Shown here: positions 57,532 through 64,000 of the stretch, piece by piece | Layout: each line of letters opens with the position of its first letter | How positions within the stretch are numbered: the stretch's first letter is position 1 | Assembly (NCBI RefSeq): GCF_023631325.1 | Contig: NZ_JALQDG010000004.1 | Span: forward strand, 35,091-99,090 | Length of the DNA stretch: 64,000 bases | Origin: Caballeronia sp. INDeC2 | GTDB taxonomy: Bacteria > Pseudomonadota > Gammaproteobacteria > Burkholderiales > Burkholderiaceae | Direction: 5' to 3' | Program-made: the position numbers and the translations under genes | Notes under the pieces: model-generated | Database searches by the model: none | What the model was told of the DNA's origin: nothing | Seen by the model: the letters and a program-made list of their open reading frames with translations, nothing else

Positions 57532-59190
57532 GTGTTTCGCCTCTTCCGCTCACTTTCCTCCGCTGTATCCCGTATCCGTGCGCTCCTCGCGGTGATCGCG
57601 CTCGCGGCGTTTTCGAACGCCCACGCGGCCTCGTACGTGGCAAAGCATTGCGACGATCTCGAAGGCAAGAGCGTGCCCGCGTCGATCATCGGACTGCCGA
57701 CGCGCGGCGCGACGATCGTCTCCGCGTGGGTCGTGAAGGCGGCCGCGCCCGGCAACCGCAACGGCGAGTATTGCAGGATCACCGGCTTCATCAAGGCGCT
57801 GCAGGACTCGACGCCCGACATCCGCTTCGAAGTCAATCTGCCGAGCCGCTGGAACGGCCGCGCATTGCAGATGGGCGGCGGCGGCTACAACGGCACGATC
57901 GTCTCCGGCACCGAACCGATGCCTTTCGCGCCCGACTCGACGCCGCTCGCGCGCGGCTACGCGACCTTCGGTTCGGATTCGGGGCACGTCGGCAATGCGG
58001 GCCGCGCGGACTTCGCGGGCAACGACGAAGCCATTGTCAATTTCGGCTTCGGGCATCTCAAGAAAACGCGCGATGTCGCGCTCGCGCTGATCCAGATGGG
58101 CTACGGGCGCACGCCCGACAAGACCTACTTCGCGGGCGGCTCGACGGGCGGGCGCGAAGGCTTCACCGTAATCGAGCGCTTTCCGAACGACTACGACGGC
58201 GTGATCGCAAACGCGCCCGCGATCAACTTCTCCGGCGTGCGGCTGATGGGCGTGAAGGTCGGCCAGGCGTCGTATGCGAAGCCGGGCGGTTTCGTCGGCG
58301 TCGCGCAGCAGCGGCGCGTGTTCGAGACCGTCGTGCATGAGTGCGATCGGCTCGATGGCGCGGCGGACGGCATCGTCGGCAATGTGGAGGCGTGCAGGAA
58401 GCTGGAGCCGCAGATCATCGCGTCGCTGCGCTGCGCGAACGGCCAGCGTCCTTCCTTGCGCGACAGTTGTCTCTCCGATGCGCAGATCGATACGCTGGAA
58501 ACGCTGCGCGACGGCGTCACGCTGCCGTATCCGCTCGCGTACGGCGTCGATACGTATCCGGGCTACAACGTGTTTCAGGGCGTCGACTTTTCCGGGACGC
58601 TCGGGCTCGGCGACTCCCCGACGCTTCTGAGTCCGCCCACGTTCGCCGCGAACGGCTATCTCTTCGCGCAAGGGGACGCGTATATCCGTCACTTCGTCAC
58701 CCGCGATCTCGGCTTCAGCGCGCTCACGTTCGACCTCGACAATCCCGGCCGCTTCAGGCAGCGCCTCGTGACGCTCGCGTACACCGTCGGGGCGATGAAC
58801 CCGGACTTCTCCGCGTTCATCGCGCACGGCGGCAAGCTGATCGCGATGCACGGCCTCGCCGATGAAGTCATCAGCCCGAACCAGACGATCGCGTTCTATC
58901 GCGGGCTCATCGATCGATACGGAAAGGACAGCGTCGACTCGTTCATGCGGCTCTACATGGTGCCGGGTTTTCAGCACGGCAACGGCGTGTTCATTCCCGC
59001 GTGGGACGAACTCGGCGCGCTCGACGAATGGGTGAGCAACGGGCTCGCGCCGGAAACGCTCGTCGGCAGCGATATCGCGCCTGCCACCAACGGACGCACG
59101 CGGCCGATCTGCCGTTATCCGGGCTATCCGCGTTATCTCGGCAAGGGCAGCATCAATGTCGCGGCGAACTTCCGCTGCGTCGAGCCTTGA
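57532..59190 (+). CDS. Secreted tannase/feruloyl esterase family hydrolase
   Basis: An exported alpha/beta hydrolase of about 552 residues. The signal peptide core RALLAVIALAAFSNAHA places cleavage near residue 32. The nucleophile Ser 204 is in the family motif GGSTGGREG, followed by a lid domain rich in cysteines. The catalytic histidine is in PGFQHGNG near 483. Such enzymes release aromatic acids from plant or tannin esters; the exact ester is not predictable. The start is GTG at 57532, preferred because a -10-like element covers the further upstream TTG. Confidence 0.9.
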   Translation: MFRLFRSLSSAVSRIRALLAVIALAAFSNAHAASYVAKHCDDLEGKSVPASIIGLPTRGATIVSAWVVKAAAPGNRNGEYCRITGFIKALQDSTPDIRFEVNLPSRWNGRALQMGGGGYNGTIVSGTEPMPFAPDSTPLARGYATFGSDSGHVGNAGRADFAGNDEAIVNFGFGHLKKTRDVALALIQMGYGRTPDKTYFAGGSTGGREGFTVIERFPNDYDGVIANAPAINFSGVRLMGVKVGQASYAKPGGFVGVAQQRRVFETVVHECDRLDGAADGIVGNVEACRKLEPQIIASLRCANGQRPSLRDSCLSDAQIDTLETLRDGVTLPYPLAYGVDTYPGYNVFQGVDFSGTLGLGDSPTLLSPPTFAANGYLFAQGDAYIRHFVTRDLGFSALTFDLDNPGRFRQRLVTLAYTVGAMNPDFSAFIAHGGKLIAMHGLADEVISPNQTIAFYRGLIDRYGKDSVDSFMRLYMVPGFQHGNGVFIPAWDELGALDEWVSNGLAPETLVGSDIAPATNGRTRPICRYPGYPRYLGKGSINVAANFRCVEP

Positions 59191-59202
59191 GCGGTCGCAT
59201 CG

Positions 59203-59601
59203 TCAGAGCGCGTTCGCGTGGTGATCCGCGATGCGCGGCCAGAACTTCGCGAGCCAGCGCGACACGAATCCGCGCTGCATGACACGATACGACGTGAGCG
59301 ACGCCTCGATCGCCCGATCGCTCTCCGATGTGAGCCACACACGCTCGCCGCGCGACAGGCGCACGACATCGCCGGGCTTCATCCAGTAGTCGTACGGATC
59401 GCGATGACGCGTGAGCCAGAGCGAACTCGCCGCTGCGCCGCCGATGCGCAACTCGGCATCGCGCGTGAGCCGCCACGACACCATCTGATGCGCATGCACT
59501 TCGAAATAGACCACGACGCGCGCGCCCGACGTGCTCAGGCGGCCCGATGCCACGCCGTGGCCGACGCCATGACCCGCGAAAACTTGCGATACCTCTTCCA
59601 T
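59203..59601 (-). CDS. DUF2917 domain-containing protein
   Basis: A 132-residue protein with the DUF2917 pattern LWLTRHRDPYDYWMKPGD followed by LSRGERVWLTSE (roughly residues 65-100). The family is common in Burkholderiales and has no established function. The fold is probably a small beta-barrel. An N-terminal Gly/His-rich segment precedes it. The start at 59601 (MEEVSQ) was chosen over an Arg-rich upstream extension. A hairpin terminator and a 14-codon open frame lie upstream on the same strand. It is convergent with the esterase gene, 12 bp apart. Confidence 0.85.
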   Translation of the reverse strand: MEEVSQVFAGHGVGHGVASGRLSTSGARVVVYFEVHAHQMVSWRLTRDAELRIGGAAASSLWLTRHRDPYDYWMKPGDVVRLSRGERVWLTSESDRAIEASLTSYRVMQRGFVSRWLAKFWPRIADHHANAL

Positions 59602-59653
59602 CTCTGCTCTCCATGATGTGAGCCGAAGACGGAACCTTGCACGCAAAAACAAG

Positions 59654-59679
59654 AAGGCCCCGTCTTGCGGCGGGGCCTT
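59654..59679 (-). terminator. Terminator hairpin upstream of the DUF2917 gene
   Basis: A perfect 9-bp stem (AAGGCCCCG / CGGGGCCTT) with an 8-nt loop is followed on the minus strand by CTTGTTTTT. It lies 52 bp before the DUF2917 start, with no annotated gene upstream on that strand until past 60 kb, so it terminates a short transcript or works as an attenuator. Confidence 0.6.
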
Positions 59680-59705
59680 CGGAATCTGTCTGCTTGCCTG
59701 TCTCG

Positions 59706-59750
59706 CTAGCGCACACGCTGTCCCGATGACCCGCCACGGATGGCGTTCAT
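59706..59750 (-). CDS. Possible 14-residue leader peptide
   Basis: A short frame MNAIRGGSSGQRVR ends 27 nt before the terminator hairpin that precedes the DUF2917 gene. It is preceded by an A/T-rich TTAAAAA stretch but no clear ribosome-binding site. Its codons are not biased to one amino acid, so classic amino-acid attenuation is not indicated. Listed as a candidate because of its placement. Confidence 0.2.
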   Translation of the reverse strand: MNAIRGGSSGQRVR

Positions 59751-59826
59751 ACGGTTTTTAATCGCGGCGATGGAGAGAATGAGGGCTGCGTGCATGTGTC
59801 GCAGTATCGTGTGGCGCGATGATGCT

Positions 59827-59854
59827 TGTCAATATCGAGATAGACGCGCGATAC
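59827..59854 (+). promoter_or_regulatory. Candidate ECF-type promoter of the DGPF/YCII gene
   Basis: TGTCAA (59827-59832) and CGATAC (59849-59854) are 16 bp apart, resembling the TGTCGA / CGA(T)C pattern reported for ECF42 targets, with one -35 mismatch. It lies 83 bp upstream of the GTG start. Confidence 0.35.
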
Positions 59855-59936
59855 AGAAGCGTTCCGGAAGCAGGCCTTGCCGCCGCGCGCGCGACGGTTT
59901 AACTTGGACGCCATCCAAACCTTTCGGAGGCTCGTC

Positions 59937-60290
59937 GTGGCTTATCTGCTACTCGTGGTGGAACCGGTCGAACAACGCGGCCGTCGCACGCAGGAAGAGG
60001 GGCGCGAGGCGTATCGCCAGATGGCCGAATTCGTCGATACGCTGAAGGCGCGCGGCGTGCTGCGCGCGGTGGAATCGCTGACGTCGCTGAAGGATGCGTC
60101 GCGCGTCACCAGCGCCAATGGCGATGCCCGCGTCATCGACGGACCGTTCGCCGAAGCCAAGGAAATGATCGGCGGCTTTTTTCTGATCGACTGCGAAACG
60201 CATGAGGATGCGGTGGCGTTTGCGGCGCAATGTCCGGCGGCGAAGTGGTGCACGATCGAAGTCCGCAAGGTGGGCCCTTGCTATTCGTGA
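59937..60290 (+). CDS. YCII-related (DGPF) protein
   Basis: A 117-residue protein of the YCII/DGPF family with the motif DGPF at 68-71 followed by AEAKEMIGGFF. The ferredoxin-like fold resembles small hydrolases or dehalogenases, but activity is unproven. The family is a genomic hallmark of ECF42 sigma factors. The GTG at 59937 has CGGAGG upstream. It precedes the VOC and sigma genes on the same strand. Confidence 0.9.
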   Translation: MAYLLLVVEPVEQRGRRTQEEGREAYRQMAEFVDTLKARGVLRAVESLTSLKDASRVTSANGDARVIDGPFAEAKEMIGGFFLIDCETHEDAVAFAAQCPAAKWCTIEVRKVGPCYS

Positions 60291-60296
60291 CGTTCG

Positions 60297-60323
60297 TGTC
60301 GATTTTCACGCGTGCTGATCGTC
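60297..60323 (+). promoter_or_regulatory. ECF42-type promoter upstream of the VOC-sigma pair
   Basis: TGTCGA (60297-60302) and CGTC (60320-60323) are separated by 17 bp, exactly the -35 and -10 elements I recall being described for ECF42-controlled DGPF promoters. It lies between the DGPF stop and the VOC start, so it could allow autoregulation of the sigma gene. Confidence 0.5.
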
Positions 60324-60376
60324 GTGCATATAACGGCTGCGATGCCTCGTAGCCATTCAATCCGGAGACCTCCGTC

Positions 60377-60775
60377 ATGCACAAGCAAATCTTCGTGAAC
60401 CTTCCGGTTCGCGACCTCAAGCGCTCGATGACCTTCTTCAAGGAACTGGGCCTGAGCTTCGACCCGGCGTTCACGAACGACGACGCCGCGTGCCTCGTCA
60501 TCGGCGAAAACATCTACGCGATGCTGCTCGTCGAACGCTTCTTCCAGACCTTCACGGAGAAGCCGATCGCCGATGCCCACGCGAGCACCGAGACGCTCGT
60601 TTGCTTGTCGTGCGAGAGCAGGGCGGAAGTCGACGAACTGGTCGCGAAGGCCGTTGCCGCCGGCGGACGCGCGCCGCGCAAGCCGCAGGATAACGGCTTC
60701 ATGTACGGCCACGGTTTCGAAGATCCGGACGGACATATCTGGGAACTCGTGCACATGAATCCGGAAGCGGCGTGA
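60377..60775 (+). CDS. VOC superfamily (glyoxalase/bleomycin-resistance fold) protein
   Basis: A 132-residue vicinal-oxygen-chelate protein. The N-terminal VNLPVRDLKRSMTFFKELGL and the C-terminal GFEDPDGHIWELVHM mark the two beta-alpha-beta-beta-beta modules; the glutamate in IWEL is a usual metal ligand. The substrate is unknown. Its stop overlaps the sigma-factor start in GTGA, so the two are translationally coupled. This pairing of a VOC protein, a DGPF protein and the sigma factor points to one stress-response unit. Confidence 0.9.
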   Translation: MHKQIFVNLPVRDLKRSMTFFKELGLSFDPAFTNDDAACLVIGENIYAMLLVERFFQTFTEKPIADAHASTETLVCLSCESRAEVDELVAKAVAAGGRAPRKPQDNGFMYGHGFEDPDGHIWELVHMNPEAA

Positions 60776-62082
60776 GCGGACGGGCGAGCGAGCAGAGCGC
60801 CGCGGACGATGCGGCCCGGCGCGCCATCGACGCGGTGTGGCGCATCGAGTCCGCGAAGGTGATTGCGAGCGTCGCGCGCGTGGTGCGCGATGTCGCGCTC
60901 GCCGAGGAACTGGCGCAGGACGCGTTCGTCGCCGCGCTGGAGCACTGGAGCCAACCGGGCGTGGGCGTGCCCGACAGGCCGGGAGCGTGGCTCATGACGA
61001 CAGCGAAGAACAAGGCGCTCGACCGTCTGCGGCAGCACGCGCTGCACGCGCGCAAGCACGAGGAGTACGGACGCGATCTCGACGCGCAGGAAGCGCACAT
61101 CACGCCCGATTTCGTCGATGCGCTCGATGCCGCGCGCGAAGACGACATCGGCGACGATCTGCTGCGGCTCATTTTCACGGCGTGTCATCCGGTGTTGTCC
61201 GTGGATGCGCGCGCTGCGCTGACGTTGCGCCTGATCGGCGGACTTACGACCGACGAGATCGCGCGCGCGTTTCTCGTGCCGGAGCCGACGATCGCGCAGC
61301 GCATCGTGCGGGCGAAGCGCACGTTATCGGCGGCCCGCGTGCCGTTCGAGGTCCCCAAGGCCGACGCGCGCGTCGCGCGGCTCGGCTCGGTGCTCGAAGT
61401 CATCTATCTGATTTTCAACGAAGGCTATTCGGCAACCGCCGGCGACGACTGGATGCGTCCGGGCCTGTGTGAAGACGCGCTGAGGCTCGGGCGCATCCTC
61501 GCCGAATTGACGCCGGACGAGAGCGAGGTCCACGGGCTCGTCGCGCTGATGGAGATTCAAGCGTCGAGAACGAAGGCGCGTGTCGATCGCGAAGGCCGGC
61601 CGGTGCTTTTGCCGGATCAGGACCGCAGCCGCTGGGATCCGCTGTTGATCCGGCGCGGGCTTGCAGCGCTGGAACGCTCGGAAGCGCTCGGCGGTGCGCG
61701 CGGCGTTTATGCGCTGCAAGCAGCGCTCGCGGCGTGCCATGCGCGCGCGCCGAGCGCCGCCGACACCGACTGGCCGATGATTGTCGCGCTCTACGATGCG
61801 CTGATGCAGACCGCGCCGACGCCGGTGGTCGAGTTGAATCGCGCGGTCGCGGTGAGCATGGCGTACGGGCCGGACGCGGCGCTGCCGATCGTCGATGCGC
61901 TTTCGGGCGCGCCGGCGTTGAAGAGCTATCACTGGTTGCCGAGCGTGCGCGCGGATTTGCTGGCCAAGCTTGGACGCAAGGATGAGGCGCGGGCGGAGTT
62001 CGAGCGTGCGGCGGCGCTTACGAGAAATGGGCGGGAGCGGGAGTTTTTGTTGGGGCGGGCTGGGGAGATGGGTCGCGTTTGA
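60772..62082 (+). CDS. ECF-family RNA polymerase sigma factor, ECF42 type
   Basis: A 436-residue sigma factor. Region 2 lies near 20-85 (ELAQDAFVAALEHW, GAWLMTTAKNKALDRLR), and region 4 near 130-180 (LRLIGGLTTDEIARAFLVPE). The C-terminal 250 residues form the long DUF6596/TPR-like extension of ECF42, with EVIYLIFNEGYSATAG, GVYALQAALAACHARA and VVELNRAVAVSMAYGPDA. No anti-sigma gene is adjacent, as usual for ECF42, where the extension is thought to take part in control. The GTG start overlaps the VOC stop. Confidence 0.93.
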   Translation: MSGRASEQSAADDAARRAIDAVWRIESAKVIASVARVVRDVALAEELAQDAFVAALEHWSQPGVGVPDRPGAWLMTTAKNKALDRLRQHALHARKHEEYGRDLDAQEAHITPDFVDALDAAREDDIGDDLLRLIFTACHPVLSVDARAALTLRLIGGLTTDEIARAFLVPEPTIAQRIVRAKRTLSAARVPFEVPKADARVARLGSVLEVIYLIFNEGYSATAGDDWMRPGLCEDALRLGRILAELTPDESEVHGLVALMEIQASRTKARVDREGRPVLLPDQDRSRWDPLLIRRGLAALERSEALGGARGVYALQAALAACHARAPSAADTDWPMIVALYDALMQTAPTPVVELNRAVAVSMAYGPDAALPIVDALSGAPALKSYHWLPSVRADLLAKLGRKDEARAEFERAAALTRNGREREFLLGRAGEMGRV

Positions 62083-62184
62083 AGTTAAGCCAGTCGTGTT
62101 GTTGATTTAACATAAGATAAATTAGCGAAGTTTTGGCATGTTGCGGCTTTATCCTAATGTCGTGTTCTGGCTATTTAAGTCCCC

Positions 62185-62356
62185 GGAACTAAATATGAGA
62201 AGATTTCGAAACGAAATCAGGGAAAAGTATGCGGCGCAGCTTTTTCCCAACTTTAGTTCCAAAAAAACACGCTGTTTACGTGTCTACACGGCAACCTTCT
62301 CGGCGAGTTTCATCCGGATTCAGTCCGCTCCGCATAGTTTTCCCATATTTACTTCC
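62185..62356. repeat. Left cluster of the TTTCCCAACTTTAGTTCC end motif
   Basis: One perfect copy lies at 62243-62260 (plus orientation), with variants at 62338-62356 (TTTCCCATATTTACTTCC core, plus) and 62185-62202 (GGAACTAAAT..., inverted). At 62220-62232 GGGAAAAGTATGC is the exact inverted complement of a stretch just ahead of the right-end copy at 63761. The copies resemble multiple transposase-binding sites in Tn7-type ends. Confidence 0.6.
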
Positions 62357-62443
62357 GAACCGCGCCCGCAGACAGTGGCGCTCTAATCGTGCGCACGTTC
62401 TTTGACGGTCGCAAATCTCAACTGCCGGAAGCCATTTAACGCA

Positions 62444-63211
62444 TCAGGTCGCCGCGCGGCATGGTGCGATAGCACTGGCATCCTCTTCAAAGGTGGACAC
62501 AGTACGCAAATCTTCGTCATTGACCTCAACTATCAACTCTGTATTGAGCAGTCGCGAACTGTGCGCCAAAATTGGACTGGTATAACGCACGTTTTCAAAC
62601 TGTATGTATGGTCGACGTCCACTGGTCACACCACCTCGAACCGTGCATTGCACTCGCCTTTGAAGAGCTCTCGCACGAGAGGTGTCTTTGAAGGGAAGCC
62701 GCCGGACCATGGTACGAGGTGAAGGCCCGCTTAAGAAGTACCGGAGGGTGTCAAGCGGAGAGTTGTAGAAATTTCCTTCGCCAGGCAGACCGTTGTACGC
62801 TGCGAACGTTACTTCGACCATCTGGTCTATCTCATCAGCACGAATCCTGTATTTTTTGGCCGCCTCCTCAGCATCCTCGGCGCGCCCCTTTTTTGGACTT
62901 GAGCCGGTCGTTGAAGGAAGCCGAAGGAAGAGATTTTGACTAATCCGCTTGAAGAGCATCTCAACGTTTGGTCGCCGCTCAAAGTGTCCAGGAGCACCCC
63001 AATTTATCGTGAACCCGGTGGCTTTGCGGAGGTTGTCATGAATGAGGCTGGCCAGATGCGCCAGCGCACCGTCAAGCATGGTTACATTCCATATGGCTCC
63101 ATTCGCCTCAGGAATCACGCCGCTAGGAAATCCGCCGCTTGGTGGATACGCTAGGCCTTCGATTGTCATGGGACGCGGCGTCCATTTCTTGCAAATCGCA
63201 TCACGTATCAC
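62444..63211 (-). pseudogene. tnsB: TnsB-type DDE transposase fragment
   Basis: The 255 readable residues are the second half of a Tn7-like TnsB/Mu-type transposase (normally 600-700 residues). Seen: the second catalytic Asp in VTMLDGALAHL, the catalytic Glu in HFERRPNVEMLF, and the hallmark LRLPSTTGSSPK, followed by the Mu-C-like beta-barrel segment GRRPYIQFENVRYTSPIL. The first catalytic Asp and the DNA-binding N-terminus are missing. The same frame runs upstream to about 63265, overlapping the TnsA-like frame, so the 5' part was deleted. The C-terminus also stops early. It cannot be active. Confidence 0.75.
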
Positions 63212-63221
63212 TGCTGCAACA

Positions 63222-63713
63222 TCAGAAGCAGTTACCTCGGTGCGATATGGCCGCGCAATAGCAAACTACCTTAAGCCACCTCATGGCTTCGGCTCCGCGG
63301 CTTCGCAAGTCTGCTTCCGTGAAAACGCGCACGGGCAGAGCGTCTTCGCTCCCCAAAAGACGCTCAGGGCTGGCCGCCGGCTCTTGCGCTGGTTCTTGCT
63401 GCGTTCTTAACAGCAGCTTGTGGTGCTCCCTCGTCCCGTCGCTGCGGACAACCAAAGCATCCATATTGCCGCTGGCACCGTCGGTCGCTAAGGAAATGGG
63501 GTCCGACGGCTCAAGTTCGAAAGTCTGGATGTCTGCGTCGGTCTCGAGATTCAGGACCCAGTGAACAAGGTGTCGGTCACTTTTCAGAACCCAATCGCGA
63601 TTGGTCTTTTGGCTGTAGACAAGCCACAGGTTCCGGTTCGCCCGGCCGCGCGAGCGATAAGCCTTCAGGACGTTTGCGCGCTGGCGAGATGGAAGAGTAC
63701 GACTCTTTGACAT
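63222..63713 (-). pseudogene. TnsA-like endonuclease fragment
   Basis: A 163-residue frame starting at ATG 63713. Features fitting TnsA are an N-terminal LWLVYSQKTNRDW, HWVLNLETDADIQTFELEP, an acidic residue in GNMDALVVRSDG and a late VFTEADLRSRGAEAMRWLKV. The catalytic Lys context is weak (EHHKLLL). The protein breaks off at ISHRGNCF, where the TnsB frame begins, indicating loss of its C-terminus. Assigned from pattern and its position before tnsB; a specific DNA-binding protein of another family is the alternative. Confidence 0.5.
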
Positions 63714-63760
63714 GGGCCCTCCGGCGGGCGGTACGTATCAACGAGAAGCTGTCGCATACT

Positions 63761-63918
63761 TTTCCCAACTTTAGTTCCATCCGCAGCAATTTCCCAACTT
63801 TAGTTCCAAAAATTTGGAAGTAAAACTGGGAAAGTTATCGCTCCGTCTCCTCCACGTCAGCCGGAAGCCCTTATGAAACGGGCTTTTCCGCTATGTGAAA
63901 TTTCCCAAATTTAGTTCC
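63761..63918. repeat. Right cluster of the TTTCCCAACTTTAGTTCC end motif
   Basis: Perfect copies lie at 63761-63778 and 63790-63807, a variant TTTCCCAAATTTAGTTCC at 63901-63918, and an inverted variant GGAAGTAAAACTGGGAAA at 63817-63834. The first copies begin about 50 bp upstream of the tnsA-like start, as expected for sites that also repress tnsA transcription. Mixed orientation departs from the uniform direction of canonical Tn7 ends. Confidence 0.65.
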
Positions 63919-63989
63919 GCGCACTATTTACAGATGTCGGGTTTTTAACCGGTGGCAAGCTGGCGACTGTTCGTCAGCGGGAGTCCGCC

Positions 63990-64000
63990 ATGTCACCGAA
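63990..64000 (+). CDS. Possible gene start at the window edge
   Basis: An ATG at 63990 with GGAG 7 nt upstream opens a frame that leaves the window after three codons. It could be the first gene beyond the element or a gene inside a larger one. Nothing can be said about its product. Confidence 0.2.

Larger units (their letters stand above)
62185..63918 (-). mobile_element. Decayed Tn7-like transposon remnant
   Basis: An AT-rich island with two broken genes on the minus strand: a TnsA-like endonuclease fragment followed by a TnsB-type transposase fragment. It is flanked on each side by clusters of an 18-bp motif typical of transposase-binding end repeats (left 62185-62356, right 63761-63918). 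In Tn7, tnsA is the gene nearest the right end and the order is tnsA-tnsB; that order and orientation are kept here. No tnsC, targeting gene or cargo remains between the ends. Exact termini and a target-site duplication could not be set. Confidence 0.6.

Noticed and set aside
63761..63918. Possible CRISPR array from repeated 18-mers
   Set aside because: Spacing is irregular, one copy is inverted, and matching copies occur 1.4 kb away around transposase fragments; these are transposon-end repeats.
62095..63937. TGT...ACA transposon termini at 62100 and 63932
   Set aside because: TGTTGATTT and TTTACA are present, but the neighbouring 5-mers (CGTGT and GATGT) are not an exact duplication, so the ends cannot be claimed.

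Overview
The window is high-GC, densely coded chromosomal DNA. Its gene set and synteny fit a Burkholderiaceae chromosome, most likely Paraburkholderia or Caballeronia. The supporting evidence is the selO/msrB/yciB/bolA/parvulin block, the mltG-tmk-holB-tatD operon, PrkA-YeaH-SpoVR, DUF2917 and ECF42 genes, and the codon bias. The genus is inferred; no rRNA or tRNA gene was found to settle it.

Layout. 1-5.1 kb: the tail of a LolD-type ABC ATPase converges on pgi, then nnr (NAD(P)HX repair) and a DadA-like dehydrogenase, all on the minus strand. 5.6-9.6 kb: purL, fused to its glutaminase domain. 9.7-13.6 kb, minus strand: a periplasmic parvulin, a BolA-family protein, yciB, msrB and selO. 13.7-23.2 kb, plus strand: a lipid-oxidation block of acyl-CoA ligase, bifunctional enoyl-CoA hydratase/3-hydroxyacyl-CoA dehydrogenase, an embedded nicotinamidase, thiolase, Dabb protein, hotdog thioesterase, NADPH oxidoreductase, SDR and HSL-type hydrolase. 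23.5-25.5 kb: a small membrane ORF, an NRDE protein and YgfZ. 25.6-29.1 kb: mltG-tmk-holB-tatD. 29.2-34.5 kb: an exported ankyrin protein, a Rap1a-domain protein, an MscS channel, otsA and a GT4 glycosyltransferase. 34.6-37.2 kb: small envelope or unknown proteins, including a SYLF lipoprotein and a two-repeat PsiF. 37.4-43.4 kb: a ribose-type ABC importer with a LacI regulator and ribokinase. 43.6-46.2 kb: a chemoreceptor with a CheR-docking tail and a hydratase of the 2-keto-4-pentenoate hydratase family. 46.6-51.7 kb: the PrkA kinase-YeaH-SpoVR stress operon. 51.7-59.6 kb: transporters and enzymes (AI-2E, RarD, aldo/keto reductase, MdtD-like MFS divergent from a LysR regulator, tannase-type esterase, DUF2917). 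59.9-62.1 kb: a DGPF/YCII protein, a VOC protein and an ECF42-type sigma factor.

After 62.1 kb the sequence turns AT-rich. It carries a decayed Tn7-like element: fragments of a TnsB-type transposase and a TnsA-like endonuclease, flanked on both sides by copies of an 18-bp motif (TTTCCCAACTTTAGTTCC and variants). This is the only clearly foreign segment.

The most interesting signals are that Tn7-like remnant, an ECF-type promoter match ahead of the VOC-sigma pair, a possible leader peptide/terminator ahead of the DUF2917 gene, and the nicotinamidase gene overlapping a beta-oxidation gene. No CRISPR array, rRNA, tRNA or intact insertion sequence was seen. Start codons were chosen by family length and ribosome-binding sites, and many differ from the longest open frame.
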